Source: Epiperipatus broadwayi
Lineage: Eukaryota; Onychophora; Udeonychophora; Euonychophora; Peripatidae
Assembly: GCA_028023455.1 (NCBI GenBank)
Contig: JAQFVV010012508.1
Location: 434,001-498,000, forward strand
Reading direction: 5' to 3'
Length of the DNA: 64,000 nt
In this document: positions 33,480-44,699 of the stretch, in pieces
Position numbering within the stretch: position 1 is the stretch's first letter
How the letters are laid out: each line of letters opens with the position of its first letter
Program-made: the position numbers and the translations under genes
Notes under the pieces: model-generated
Databases searched by the model: none
Told to the model about the DNA's origin: nothing
What the model saw: the letters and a program-made list of their open reading frames with translations, nothing else

Positions 33480-33990
33480 AAATTGTGTAAAGTGATGCAA
33501 GCTTAGATTACAGATATTCACTAGAGGGAGCTTACCAATAGTCCCAGCAAGCTTTAATTGTCAAAATAGAAAGAATTTAAAATCTCTATGGAAAAATCCC
33601 ATCCCCAGGCTGATTAGTTTCGATCTTATGTCTCACCTCAGTGAGGAGCCAGGATTTCAGACACTAGATCTAAAATAGCACTTCAAAAGACAGCACTTAT
33701 CTAATATGTTATTATGAATTTGAAAATCTGAAATTTTTTAGACATGTAAATGTTTTTAAATCTAGCTATTCAAACCAAATAGCTATATGGGTCTGAACTC
33801 AGTTCAGTTTCACAATATATTAATAGCCTCAGCAATATAACATCACCAAAGCCTCAATGGAAAAATTATATTAATCAATAAAAACAAGTCACAAAATGTG
33901 TAACTTGCTTTAAGTTTGTATTACAGATAGGGAGCTTGAGGTGAGCCATAAGCTTGGAACCGATCGATCTGGGGATAGGGATTTTTCTGA
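33480..33990. mobile_element. Family C foldback copy
   Basis: Minus-strand hammerhead remnant at 33603-33645 (stem I CCUCA/UGGGG perfect; core CUGAGGU damaged) and an inverted 3' half at 33935-33975 (GGAACCGATCGATCTGGGG). The outer parts share ACAAGTCACAAA and AACTTGCTTTAAG. It lies downstream of the SLC46-like exons. Confidence 0.55.
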
Positions 33991-34302
33991 TAGAGGTTTA
34001 AAATTCTTTCTCTTTCAACTTATAAATTAAAGCTTGTTGGGATATATATATATATATAGCAAGTTTAACTTGTTTTTGGTTTTTCATAAATGTACCTTTG
34101 AAGTTTTCTTGCAATCATATATATTGCAGAGGCTTCTACTATGTGGTGAAACTGAACTGATATCAGACCCATATAGCTGTCTGGCTTGCTATGCTGAGTT
34201 TGAAGACATTATGTGTCTAAAAGATTCATGCTTGCAAGCTGAATAGAAATTGTTTCATAAACGCTCGGAGTTTAGTGTTTAGATCTAGTTTCTTATTCCT
34301 AT

Positions 34303-34347
34303 CCTTCACTGATGATAGCAAATCAGCTTGAAATCATGATCTGAGGG
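34303..34347 (+). ncRNA. Hammerhead ribozyme, family C
   Basis: Six-pair stem I (CCUUCA/UGAGGG), core CUGAUGA and GAAA, stem II AGC/GCU with a U/U at the base, a perfect palindromic stem III (AUCAUGAU) and C at the cleavage site. All invariant positions are kept. The repeat extends over about 34060-34490, and 62100-62420 is a diverged relative. Confidence 0.75.
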
Positions 34348-34892
34348 TGGAACTAATGAAAGAGATAGTGAATGCTTACTCTGACGTTTATGTAAACAAA
34401 CATACGCTTTGACAATGTTTTTGGTAAAACGCCATCTATTGATCATAAATACAAGTGTTAGCAAGTTTAACTTGTTTTTTGTTTTTCATATATATATAAA
34501 ATAAATTATAATATGTAATGAAATGAATTCCACAGAGTATGTAGATAATTATCAACTATTATGGTAATAAATTTTGGTATAAAACAATGTTTTCAAATAT
34601 ACAAATGTATGGTAATCAGCGATCAATCAAATTTATGATTATACTGCTAATGTATTTGCTGATATTCACTTTAGTCATGCTTTGAGAAAGATACACATTA
34701 TCGAACGTCTGGCTTAGCAAACCAATAAATATTTTTTACCAAAATAGTTGATAATTATTTACATACTCTTGTAGAATTCATTTATTATTAAAAGGAGGCT
34801 GCCTTGATAACAGTTTGAAATTGTTGATTGTTATTGATATTGGGATTGTTTAAGTGTTGAAGTGGTTTTTAATGATATATATAATATCTTAC

Positions 34893-35049
34893 CCAAATAG
34901 CAAAAGAACTGTAGTAAAAATTATGCAAGTTCCAATGAAGCAAAAACTTCTCCATATTGGTAATGTAAGAAAATAAAACTTTCTATAAATTTCAGTAAAC
35001 ATCAAAGGTGAAGAATAAAACATAATGGAAGCAATGGTAAAAATTTTTC
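34893..35049 (-). CDS. SLC46-like MFS transporter, last visible exon
   Basis: The acceptor is TTATATTTTAG. The split glycine codon is completed and the frame reads GKIFTIASIMFYSSPL, then a hydrophilic turn (TEIYRKFYFLTLP) and a final helix (FCFIGTCIIFTTVLLLFG). The order Gly-Lys-[IV]-Phe, TM11, loop, TM12 is the expected C-terminus of SLC46 carriers. The end is ambiguous. The frame meets a TAA at 34889-34891, but the same bases form a donor (GG|GTAAGA), so this may be the last coding exon or one more short exon may follow. A palindromic repeat arm starts within about 20 bp downstream. Confidence 0.68.
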
Positions 35050-35471
35050 CTAAAATATAAATAATCATTAAAAAAATAAACATTAATATATATATTGACA
35101 ATAATATTTTATGAGTAAAAGATGTTGAATGTTCTATTAATTATTGGTTTTATAAAAACAGAAAAAGTATAAGCAGATAATTAAAAAAAATCTCTCAATT
35201 AGAATAGTTTTTTGCAAAAGAAACATTTTTTAAAATTTAATATTAGTATTACATCTGGGGTTCAGATTGACTTTAAGTCAACATGGGTGTGACAAGAATC
35301 TCGGCCTCAGGGTGGCCTTTGAGCGTTCCATTATCAGATTTTCAATTGGATGGACGGTTGAAGAGTTGGAGTGTGGAGGAGATTGAAGCCTGACCATTAA
35401 AGTATGAAGATTGTCTATCTTAATATATATCTGAGCACTTATAGTATATATGTGTAGAGATGATAATCTGG

Positions 35472-35515
35472 ACCAACTGATGATAGCTGGTTTAGCATGA
35501 AATACGTATATTGGT
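35472..35515 (+). ncRNA. Hammerhead ribozyme, family A
   Basis: Stem I ACCAA/UUGGU perfect, core CUGAUGA and GAAA intact, stem III AUACGUAU a perfect palindrome. Stem II has only its inner three pairs (GCU/AGC). The host repeat covers about 35265-35615 and lies within 220 bp of the last visible SLC46-like exon. Confidence 0.65.
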
Positions 35516-36149
35516 GATTATTTATCTTTTCAACATATATGTGTTTAAGTGTATCAGTGTTATTAGATGGAGTGGAGAGTGGTGGGTCGTGTGAAAGTCT
35601 GTGCTCATACCCTAATATTAAATATTAGTTTTAATTAAATTTAATAAAAATTTTACCTAAATTTTTATGTAAATTGTACCTTATTAAATATTTTTTCATA
35701 ATTAATAAATCAATTATTTTTTAAAAAAAATCATTTCTAGTCTAGAATTGATGTTATTAATACATATAGTTACTGACGGGACTCAGATATATATAATGGT
35801 ACAAGTATATAACTGTATTCCAATATTTATGATTTGGTAATTTCAAAGTATTATTAAAAAAAAAAAATTAAAGGTGACTGCTAGAGAGGTATAAACACAT
35901 TGGATCTAGCTTTGAGTCTCAACTTCTTATTGATAAAAGAAAAAGCCAAAAACTGAATGGAATATGATGATTAAATTACATCATTCCCCTTTGTAAACTA
36001 TTAATTAGTCAAACTTTCAATAGAAACTAAAATGAGCAAAAAATTTAAACTTTGTGGCTAATTATTCCAAAGTATAAAATATAAAACGCGCTAAACACAC
36101 AAAGCTGAAAACCAAGAAATATTAATACAGATTGAAACAAACTAAATAT

Positions 36150-36597
36150 CAGTACCTAAGTATGTGGCTAAGCGCTTTTGAGGGCCAGGGTCATCCTATT
36201 TATAGCCATCTTATAAATAAATTAATTAATTAAGAGCGATGCGAATTTATGTAAATGAGATAGTTACGTATTCCATTTCCTGGAGATCTTATAACAAGTC
36301 TTTTCTGTTTATCGAGTTGTTATCTTTAGCGATAAAGTAAGCTTCTTTTATCTTTCTCTTGAGATCGTGCCGCTCTCTGTAAACAACCACTGGGTCTTTA
36401 GGTTGGTAATCATGACCAGCTGAGATGCGGTGCTGTACGGCAACAAAACTATAAGAAGTGTCTGTTAGTGCTTTATTATAGGAATGTATTGGGATAGCCC
36501 AGTGGACCCTGGTTAATAAACACGTTTTAATAATGTGAGAAATTTGCATACTGATTTTTTTTTCAAAGATGTGTTCAAATGTTTTGTTTTTCTTCAA
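36150..36597 (-). pseudogene. PLE GIY-YIG tail and 3' region
   Basis: A 102-codon frame on the minus strand (36289-36597) reads HSYNKALTDTSYSF, then VVVYRERHDLKRKIKEAYFI and DNNSINRKDLL. This is a well-kept GIY-YIG C-terminus. The downstream block at about 36160-36210 (CTATAAATAGGATGACCCTG and AAAAGCGCTTAGCCAC) matches the 3' region of the other PLE copies. It sits in the 1.8-kb intron of the SLC46-like gene, on the same strand. Confidence 0.65.
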
Positions 36598-36841
36598 AAA
36601 TTAGAGTTACTATTTTAAAAGCCTGATTACAATCTCCATTCAACCGTTTTATAATTAGTTTTAAAAAGTAATAGTCAATTTAATAAATCCAAGAAATACT
36701 TGATTATATATAAAAATTGTAAGTATTTTTTATGAACTTTTACACACAAAGCTAGTTTTATGAACATTTAGTTAATATTAATAAAATTCTTTTTTTGAAG
36801 GTTTAAATTTGTTATTAAAAGAGAAATTAAAATTTACTTAC

Positions 36842-36925
36842 CGTATTCATCACAGCCCACAAACTGTGAAAGTAAAGAGAGCGCTGCTACCCCAGGAATT
36901 AAAGATAATAAACCAATAATACCAC
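36842..36925 (-). CDS. SLC46-like MFS transporter, internal exon
   Basis: An 84-bp exon, phase 1 to phase 1, with acceptor TTCATTACAG and donor GTAAGTAAA on the minus strand. It encodes GGIIGLLSLIPGVAALSLL followed by SQFVGCDEY, ending in a split glycine codon. In SLC46 proteins this is TM10: a proline-containing helix, a Ser-x-Leu/Met-Ser motif, then a short acidic loop leading to Gly-Lys-Val-Phe. The phase fits both the upstream exon (44136) and the downstream exon (35049), which is strong evidence that the three belong to one gene. The 7.2-kb intron upstream holds PLE, SINE and ribozyme repeats. Confidence 0.75.
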
Positions 36926-36999
36926 CTGTAATGAACATTATAAAATTGTGTTTACACAAACATATATATAATAAAATACCTGTGCTTTAATATATATGT

Positions 37000-38260
37000 G
37001 TGTGTAACTAATATTACCCCAAATTAGAAATTAAACAAGACTACCCCCCCCCCCCAAAAAAAAAAAAAACAACAACGCGATAACACAACCAATGGTTTGA
37101 TTGCCAAACCAGACTTCTCAGTTAAAAAACTCTAAAAACCTATCAACAAATAAAAAAAACTCTAAAAACCTATCAACAAATATATACCTTCCCTCCCAAA
37201 ATAAGACCTTGCATAATTTTTCAGGATGCTTATAATATAAGCCCTGCTCCAAATACAAGGCCTAGTTAAGATGGTCAGACATATTGAATTATAAAGTAAT
37301 GAATTAATTAATGCTTTAGATAAATGTTAAGTTATGGTTCTTTTGTACTTTCTGTTGGCAAACGTAATTCTACCTGTATAGAAAAACAATTTATCTATCA
37401 CAAGTGACAATTTATATTTCATTTATATATTTTTAGATACTTATTTATATTTAATACTTAGATTTAGAATGCTCGATTTAGTTTTAAATTTTCATCAGGA
37501 TAGCATTTAAATATTCGAGATAAAAGATGTTTTGATTTCTTATACACTTTTTAACTCTCCTAAATGATTATAAAAATTGAAGTGATCTTAATAGTCAAAG
37601 TTTTTTTTTCTTAAGTTAAATCATCAATATTTCACTTAAAGAAAAGTTTTTAAAATGAATATAGAAATATTTTATGAATATTTTTTGTGTTTTTGTGTGG
37701 ACAAACCATTCTTAACTGTAATCATTTTTGCTAATCCTATCTCACAATCTTCAATTAACACTTGATTTAATGGTAAATTTAAGTGGAACAATATTCTGAT
37801 CACCAGACAAGATGAGTGCAAAAAGAAAGAACTATTCTGGTGGGTACAAGAAAAGAATTGTAAGAGGCTTTTGGGGTAAGAATCTTATAGCTTTGTGTAA
37901 TGAGAAGTATTTGAATAAATGTACATAAAAACACAGCATCCCCTGAAAATAAGTCCTATGGTGATTTTTAAGCAAAGTATAAGACCTGGTCTTATTTTCA
38001 CAGAAACATGGTTCAAACTATTTCACACAATTCTTAATTGCACCCCACATACCCTTAATATTTAAAGATTTCTTAAATAAGTTAATTGCTTCAGAATCAT
38101 AAATTCTTTCAAAAAGACCCTAGCCTCATCAAAATTAAATAGTGTTTGTGGCCTGTATTCTTTCATGGATATATAAAGTAGAAGTATAACAAAGTGGCCT
38201 GTATCTCTTTTATGGATATATAAAGCAAAACTAAGATATTTGTTTCTAACCCTATTTTTA
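37000..38260. other. Intron sequence, no gene seen
   Basis: Within the large SLC46-like intron. Contains a C-run/A-run (37045-37068), a duplicated AAAACTCTAAAAACCTATCA and otherwise AT-rich DNA. Confidence 0.5.
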
Positions 38261-38269
38261 TTCTTTCAT

Positions 38270-38640
38270 TTAAGTTCAAACTACTCTGACCTATATACAT
38301 CACAAAGTCACAATAGTTTGAATTTAAATGAAAAAATAAAAGTACATAAAAACAGAATTAGAAATAAATATCCCAGTTCAGCTTTATATATCCACAAAAG
38401 AGATACAGGCCATACTATTAGTTTTGGTGAAGCTAAGATTGTCTTCTTTGAAAAAAATGAAATAAAAAGAGGAATTAAAGAATCTTCATTATTAAAACTT
38501 TATAGTTCTGAAGCAAGTAACTTGTTTAAGAGTTATTTTACTATTAAAGGTTTATGGTATATAATTGGGAATTGTGGGAAATAATATTTTTGTTGATATG
38601 TTTAGATCTTTGCAATTGAAAAATCTGCTTTGACAGGCAT
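38270..38640 (+). pseudogene. PLE GIY-YIG tail remnant
   Basis: Reads IKVHKNRIRNKYPSSALY, then HKRDTGHTISFGEAKIVFFE and EIKRGIKESSLL. The His-x-Arg, Gly-His-x-Ile-x-Phe and Ile-Lys-Glu-Ser pattern is the nuclease C-terminus of a second, more divergent PLE lineage (the other copies here end in Ile-Lys-Glu-Ala). It lies antisense within the large intron of the SLC46-like gene. Confidence 0.5.
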
Positions 38641-38799
38641 TTTCTTTGGCTGCCTTGCTTAGTTTTGAATTTGGGGTAAATTTTGTTATTTTATTGCTCA
38701 TTTAGATTTAGGCTTTTAATATATATATATATACTCAAATTGCACTCAAAGTATTACCTAAATAATAAGTGTAATAATGTTCAAGGCTAAATGGGTTTA

Positions 38800-38985
38800 T
38801 AAGTAATCATTAAAAACCAGTTAACACTTAGACAATCCCAATATCAATAACAATCAACAATTTCAAACTGTTCTCAAGGTAACCTCCTTTCAAGGCAATC
38901 ACCCTTATTGTTAAAAGGAAGTTGTCTTGACAACAGTTTGAAATTGTTGATTGTTATTGATATTGAAATATGTTGGCTGGATTTA
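38800..38985. repeat. Palindromic MITE-like repeat
   Basis: CAATATCAATAACAATCAAC and its complement GTTGATTGTTATTGATATTG flank AAGGCAATCACCCTTATTGTT. A single arm of the same repeat is at 34795-34880, directly beside the end of the SLC46-like exon. Confidence 0.75.
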
Positions 38986-39339
38986 ATGATTGATATATAT
39001 ATATATATTAAGATGCATAATATTGTAAAATAAATATTTTAAAATATTCTCTAATCTAGAATAAGGCAATAATCAATTTAAAATATATTTAGATAGATTG
39101 CATGTTTGAGTTAAATATTTACTCTTTCTAATCAAAGTATTTAGGCAAGCCTCTATATTAAAAATGAGGCATGAGATTAAACAGTTGTCTTATTCTTGCT
39201 AATTATTGTCTTATACTGGGTTAGAGATTAGTTTAAAAGATTTATAATACAGTGTTACACGTCTTAATCTCCAATGTTACACACACACATTTATATACTA
39301 TTTAAATATATGTGTATTTTTTATTTTTTAAAACTTAGT

Positions 39340-39415
39340 GTATCAATTGTTTAAGATGGATTGGATAGCTGTGGGGAGTTTGAAGGTCTGAGTTCAAGTC
39401 CCTTATTATATAATA
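39340..39415 (+). repeat. Family A 3' end fragment
   Basis: Carries TGTATCAATTGTTTAAGATGG, then GGTCTGAGTTCAAGTCCC, the tRNA-like end of family A, without a hammerhead. A similar fragment is at 43808-43912 (GTCTGTGTTCGAATCCCC). Confidence 0.5.
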
Positions 39416-39967
39416 TGGAAATTATACAACACTAAATAAATGTAATATTTTAAATTAATGAATTTCTGAACACCATTTATGATTGAATTTAATTCACCAT
39501 CTTATAATGTTAATATTTTATTGCAAAAAACCCAAAATGAATCTATTTTCAGCAGCAGTCTGAGATTTATATTTAAAAAAGCTTATTTAAATAATAATAA
39601 CTATTAGAAGGAAACTCTAATAGTGTTTGGAGATTTATTATTCCACAATAGTACTTACACATATATGTACATATCTATAAATATATGTGGGTGCAAATGC
39701 TTATGAATGTTAGAATTTTAATATTTAGTTTAATAGCGTTTCTTTTTTGTTTGAAAAAAAAGTAAAAATATAATTTAACTTAAAATAAGTTATTTGCTTA
39801 TGAAAATTTCATTATTTTATTTTATGACCAAGTATGAAATCTAGACATCGGAATGTATTAAAATTTAAAACCAAATTGGCACTTTGAAATGCCCGTTTGG
39901 TTACTTTTAACTATTGTTTAACTACAGACTCATTAGATTCATCAATATTATTTTTAGCATAATCTGG

Positions 39968-40012
39968 ACCAACCAACGAATGCTGGTTTAGCACGAAATA
40001 CGTATATCAGCC
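39968..40012 (+). ncRNA. Hammerhead ribozyme remnant, family A
   Basis: GAAA and the AUACGUAU stem III are perfect. Stem II reads AUGCU/AGCAC, where the end pair is mismatched. The core is CCAACGA instead of CUGACGA, so it should be inactive. The repeat continues to the B-box-like GAGTTCAAACCCC at 40055. Confidence 0.5.
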
Positions 40013-41204
40013 ATATGAGATAGCATGAATGGTTGAGGGTCGTGTGAATGTCTGAGTTCAAACCCCTATATATTATATATATAAGTGCATGTATGAAAAA
40101 GCATGTACTGTAGAAAAAATTCATATTTCAACATTTATTTTAGTGGAGTAAGGTTTAATTTATGATGAATCTTTCTTTAAACATTACATTTCATTAACGT
40201 TTATGATGTCAAACTAAAATAAGATGCTATTTAAATTTCATGAAGATATCACTAGTGAAAAATTATCACCAAAAAATTAAAATCTGCCATTAGCTTATTT
40301 TAACTATTCCTATTTCTAAATATGCTTTGTAAAGTGATATTCCCATAATCTAAACTTATAGTTCTCATTACATTACATTACATGTTCTAATATATAGAAT
40401 AAACTCTATCATTATTACCCTATAAATTTTAATAATAAGTTCATAACTTTTTCACTCTTTTTGTATAGTTCATTTTAAATGAAACGAATTATGAACTTCC
40501 TTTCATATTTTTCACAATTTTTTAATTAAGATGACCATTTTGGCTATCCACAATTCTTCTGAACTCCAAAATACAATTGTATTATGCTATTTTTTTGTTT
40601 ATTTAGACAAAAACTGAATGATTTTGTTTTGATAGTTTATATACATATACAGTTAAATATCATGTCTGTCTATAATTTTTATATATCTTTTTTTATTTTT
40701 AATCTATATATGAATAAGCATACATATGCATATTATATACATGTACAGCAGTAAATAACTATTATATACAGTCTTTCAATCCAAAGTACTTTCAGTTAAT
40801 TACTTAACCTTCCTCAACTGCTGTATATAATAATTAATTATCGTTATATTATTTTTATTGTTATTACAATAGTTTTTTTAATTAATAGACATTTTATTTG
40901 TATATATAGATACACATATATAAAAAATGAAATTATAATGGAAGTTTTCTTTGTATTAAACTAGAATAAACAGTTAGTTGTGATGTATGAAAGTAACCAC
41001 CAATTAAAATTGACTATCCACACTAAAACATGTGACTTATGAGATAATAACGGCACTTATCTGATTTTGCCTTAAGTTATAAGAAGCCACTTTTATTGTA
41101 GAATTCAAGGTTTTGCATGAGAAGTAAATTAAATCAGTTACTTTATTAGGAGTAAAAATTTGAAAATTCGCAACTTTAAACATTTTCCCATGAGAATTAT
41201 ATAT

Positions 41205-42095
41205 ATATGAATTTAGATACAAAGATAAGATGGCCGCTCTTATCTTTGGTCAAAGACTCTATCGTGTGCTTTCTTTCATACTCAATGAAACATTGTTAAA
41301 GTATTAAAACATGACAGTGCATGCGTATAGGTGAAATTCACATCTGATTAAAACTACATATAAATACTGTGCTAATAAATTAAGTAGAGATACATAGATT
41401 TTAATATTCCAAAATATTAATGGGCAGTAAATTGAAAGATTTTGTGATTTTTAACAGATAGAATAAAGTTAATGATGTAAAGTGATCAATAGAATCTCAT
41501 CTACGCTCTCATTCTAAGATGCTTTAGATCAGCCTATATAAATGAATTTAGGTACAAAAATAAGATGGCTGCTCTTATCTTTGGTCAAAGACTCTATCTT
41601 GTGCTTTCCTTTATACTCAACAAAACATCATTAAGGTCTTAAAAACAATATTACAGTGCATGTGTATAGATAAAATTCCCTTCTGATTAAAATTACATAT
41701 AAATATTGTGCTATTAATTTAAGTAGAGAGTTACATAGATTCTAATATTTAAAAATACCAATGGGCAGCAAATTGGAAGATTTTATGACTGTTAATAGAT
41801 AAAATAAAGTTAATGGATATAAAGTTGTTCAATGGAACATGTTCACATTGTCATTCCAAAGATAGGCCTATATAAGCGAATTTGTATACAAAAGTAAGAC
41901 ATCCGCTCTTATCTTTTCAGGCTTTATTTTGTGCTTTGGTTTGAGAGTATCCTTTGTACTCAACAAAACATCATTGAAGTATTAAACATCATTATAGCAC
42001 ATCTGTACAGGGTGTAGTTCCTTCTGATTAAAATTACATGTGAAAACAGCACCAGTAAATTAAATAGAGAGGTACATAAGTCAATATTGTAAATA
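41205..42095. repeat. Three tandem copies of a 335-340-bp unit
   Basis: Units begin ATGAATTTAGATACAAAGAT (41208), AATGAATTTAGGTACAAAAA (about 41541) and AGCGAATTTGTATACAAAAG (about 41876). Shared landmarks are GCTCTTATCTTTGGTCAAAG, CTCAACAAAACATCATT and TTAAGTAGAGA. The third is more divergent and shortened. All are inside the 7.2-kb SLC46-like intron. No coding capacity is seen. Confidence 0.8.
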
Positions 42096-42253
42096 TATAA
42101 TAAACCTATACTGGATATTTTTTAATGGAAATAAACTTATTTTATAGTAAAATATACTCAGTACATACTGTTGTATAATGCCATGTTGCTCTGATTATTT
42201 TTACTTAAAGAAAAGTGACTATATTTGTTTATACTTTGTTTTTCTATGTCAAA

Positions 42254-42325
42254 TGCGTTGACGGGGAAGTGAACCCAGGCCAGCTGTTTGGAAGGCAGCT
42301 ATGCTAACCATTAGGCCACCAATGC
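42254..42325 (-). tRNA. tRNA-Gly(UCC)-like sequence, probably SINE or pseudogene
   Basis: Reads GCATTGGTGGCCTAATGG, then an anticodon loop CTTCCAA (UCC), B box GGGTTCACTTC, and ends GTCAACGCA. This is the closest copy here to a real tRNA-Gly, but there are mismatches in the acceptor (A3/C70), anticodon and T stems. It is followed by TTTGACATAGAAAAACA, the tail of the short SINE family. I therefore favour a SINE founder or copy over a functional gene. Intron of the SLC46-like gene, same strand. Confidence 0.45.
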
Positions 42326-43239
42326 TTGACTACATTTTTTATACTTGTCTACTCTTTTTGCATTTTCTATAATTTTCTTTCTTAATATTAAAAAATATTG
42401 GACATTGATTTTAGAATCAGACTCTATTAAATGCTTGAATAAAATCTTAGCATCTAATAAAATTAGCAGTATAAAAAAAAGACTTATCCATTAACCAATT
42501 ATTAAGTACTATTTTACCAACAATAACAAAACAATATCATGTGACTCCAGCTTGCACAACGCTTTTTAGGGCAAATTCTATTTATATTATTTCATTTCTG
42601 TCACTTTTTATAAACTTGAATAATCAATAAATGCTAGATGACAGCACTTATTAAATTCTTGCTCAATGCTACTCTGGAATTATGGGATAGGACAGCACTG
42701 AATATATATTTAATAGGCACCAGCATCTATTTATTGCACAAGTTTGCGATAGGTGGCAGAACTGTAATAGTATTAATAGAATTGACTTAGAAAAGCATTT
42801 TATGACAAATAAAATTAAATAACTCAAAATTTTTGATCTATTGGTTTCATGTTATTGGAAAAGTTGTAAAACTACAAGTAAACATTAATATAAACTTTTT
42901 CTCAACATAAATAAAAAATCTATGCTTATTAACTTTTTCTTAGCCTAAAATTTTGATTATAAAATACGACCATTGATCATAAATATAGATAAATTTTGAT
43001 GCCCAAATCTCTACTTTTGAAAACGAATCTATTGTTTTTAATGATTTTGTTTTACTTTTGTTCTTTATACTTTCTCAAAGGGGTGGCTTAGGACTATCCT
43101 ACAAGCATTCCAATGACAAGTTAAACATTGTGTTTAAATAGAAGTTATTCGTTATAATGATTATATTCGTCTATAGTTACATAAAAATTTAATGAGATCA
43201 AATTTAATATTTAGGTTTATATAATATGTTTCATATTTT

Positions 43240-43405
43240 TTTTGCTAGGAGTCAATTCTACTCTAGTGCCTTACTGAGAAATGTCAAAGCATGAAACCAT
43301 TGGCCTGAGATTTGGGTGTGGTTTCTGATAGAGATATTTTAAATGCTTTCTCTTGTTAAGCATTTATCACAAAGATTGTTGAGCACTTAGTAAAGCTCTT
43401 TGTTT
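43240..43405 (+). repeat. Family C fragment with decayed hammerhead
   Basis: 43268-43310 reads CUUA-CUGAGAA-AUG...CAU-GAAACCAUUGGCC. Stem II pairs and stem III is nearly palindromic, but the core (CUGAGAA) is off at one base. The following AAATGCTTTCTCTTGTTAAG matches other family C units. It lies just 5' of the SLC46-like exon's intron boundary region. Confidence 0.4.
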
Positions 43406-43711
43406 ATGTTGAAGTTATGATTTAATAGAGTACTATGGCCAAGCAATATATCTTGACCAATAGGAGAGTTCCTATAGTTTTTAGTACAGTGGTAACATGA
43501 TGATAATAGGAGTTGAAAGTACCTGAATAAAGGATCAGTCTTCCACTTCCAATGCTTGATTGCTATATGCCCTTCTATTTGATTATTTATTTATTTCATT
43601 AGTGATAAGATATCATTTTTAATATCTTCATTTAGTCTAGTATATTTAATAATTACATCTACATCAACAATCTTTTGATAAACTCTTTAAAACATTAGGA
43701 AAGCTAGTCAA

Positions 43712-43782
43712 GTGTTGGTGGCCGAGTGGTCAGCACAGCCGCCTTACAAGCACTTGTCACGGGTTCGCTTCTCAGCTGATGC
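43712..43782 (+). repeat. tRNA-like SINE without extra segment
   Basis: A 71-nt body: A box TGGCCGAGTGGTCAGC, B box GGGTTCGCTTC, tail TTTGACACATGAAAAACA. It lacks the 18-nt segment of the other copies, so two subfamilies exist. It lies 640 bp 3' (gene sense: upstream side excluded) of the SLC46-like exon at 44136, within its long intron. Confidence 0.5.
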
Positions 43783-44135
43783 TTTGACACATGAAAAACA
43801 AAACACTAGGAGAGCTAATTAATATGTGTGGTTATGTGTATTGGTTATATAAGACAAAGAATAGCTGAAGAAAGCTTAAAAGTCTGTGTTCGAATCCCCT
43901 TTAATAACATCTTAAAGTTCAATATTTATAATATACTCGTATTGATTTATTAGGAGAGCTAATTAATTAGCCAATAAAAAAACTTAATATAAATTTCCAC
44001 AGTCATAATAGTTTTTTTTTGTTTATTAATTAATTTATATTATTTTTTATTAATTTATTTTTTAAAACAAAAGCATTCACACACATTAAAAATATTTAAT
44101 TTTTGAATTAGAAAAATAATAATAATAATACTTAC

Positions 44136-44378
44136 TCATATATATCATTAAGGTATTCGTAGATAATGATATAAGAACGGAACTTGCTATTTTAGATATG
44201 CATCCCATAATAGCCAAAGACGTATCTTCCATTTGAAATATTCTTTTTAAAATTGGTAAAATAATCAATAAGCCAACACTTCCCAAAAGAGTGAGAAATG
44301 GTGAAAAAACATCTTGTGTTCTCATTGACCAAAAGTGGTAAAAAGAGGACAAATATATTTTGATAATGAGTAATTCAC
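44136..44378 (-). CDS. SLC46-like MFS transporter, internal exon
   Basis: Internal exon of a membrane transporter on the minus strand. It is preceded by a pyrimidine-poor but usable acceptor (TATTTTTAG) and followed by a donor reading GTAAGTATT. It is 243 bp long and runs from phase 1 to phase 1. The translation begins ELLIIKIYLSSF, continues with a hydrophobic segment (FLTLLGSVGLLIILPIL) and then KRIFQMEDTSLAIMGCISK. The spacing of hydrophobic helices and the short charged loop match the TM8-TM9 region of SLC46 family proteins (proton-coupled folate transporter and relatives). The substrate cannot be told. The reading frame carries on exactly into the exon at 36842-36925. Family assignment rests on recalled family pattern, not on a search. 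Confidence 0.72.
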
Positions 44379-44699
44379 CTAAAAATATAGAATAATAATA
44401 TTTTACAACTATCTCATATTTAGAAAGAATTTAGTATTTTGCTTATTTTCATAGGAAAGGTTCTTTATCTCCAAAGTTCTTCACCTTCTAATATTCTCAT
44501 AATTTTTTTTTTCTTAGGATTTTGTATGAAAATTGGCTGAGTAATTAAAACAATGGTCATGTCAATTGTGTATTAGCTAATCTTTTATGAAATAAACAAT
44601 AATCACCAATTTACATTATGTAGTCCATACTTATGGAAGTAATATAATAGTCTTCTTCCTTTCCCTATGTACTGATTTCTACTTTTACATATACCATTT

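Larger units (their letters stand above)
39000..41200. other. Intron sequence, mostly unassigned
   Basis: Apart from family A fragments (39340-39415, 39955-40120), only AT-rich sequence with TATA tracts. 42330-43240 is similar. Confidence 0.4.

Noticed and set aside
42254-42325. Functional tRNA-Gly gene
   Set aside because: Mismatches in three stems and the SINE tail directly after it argue for a SINE or pseudogene; kept only as a tRNA-like feature.
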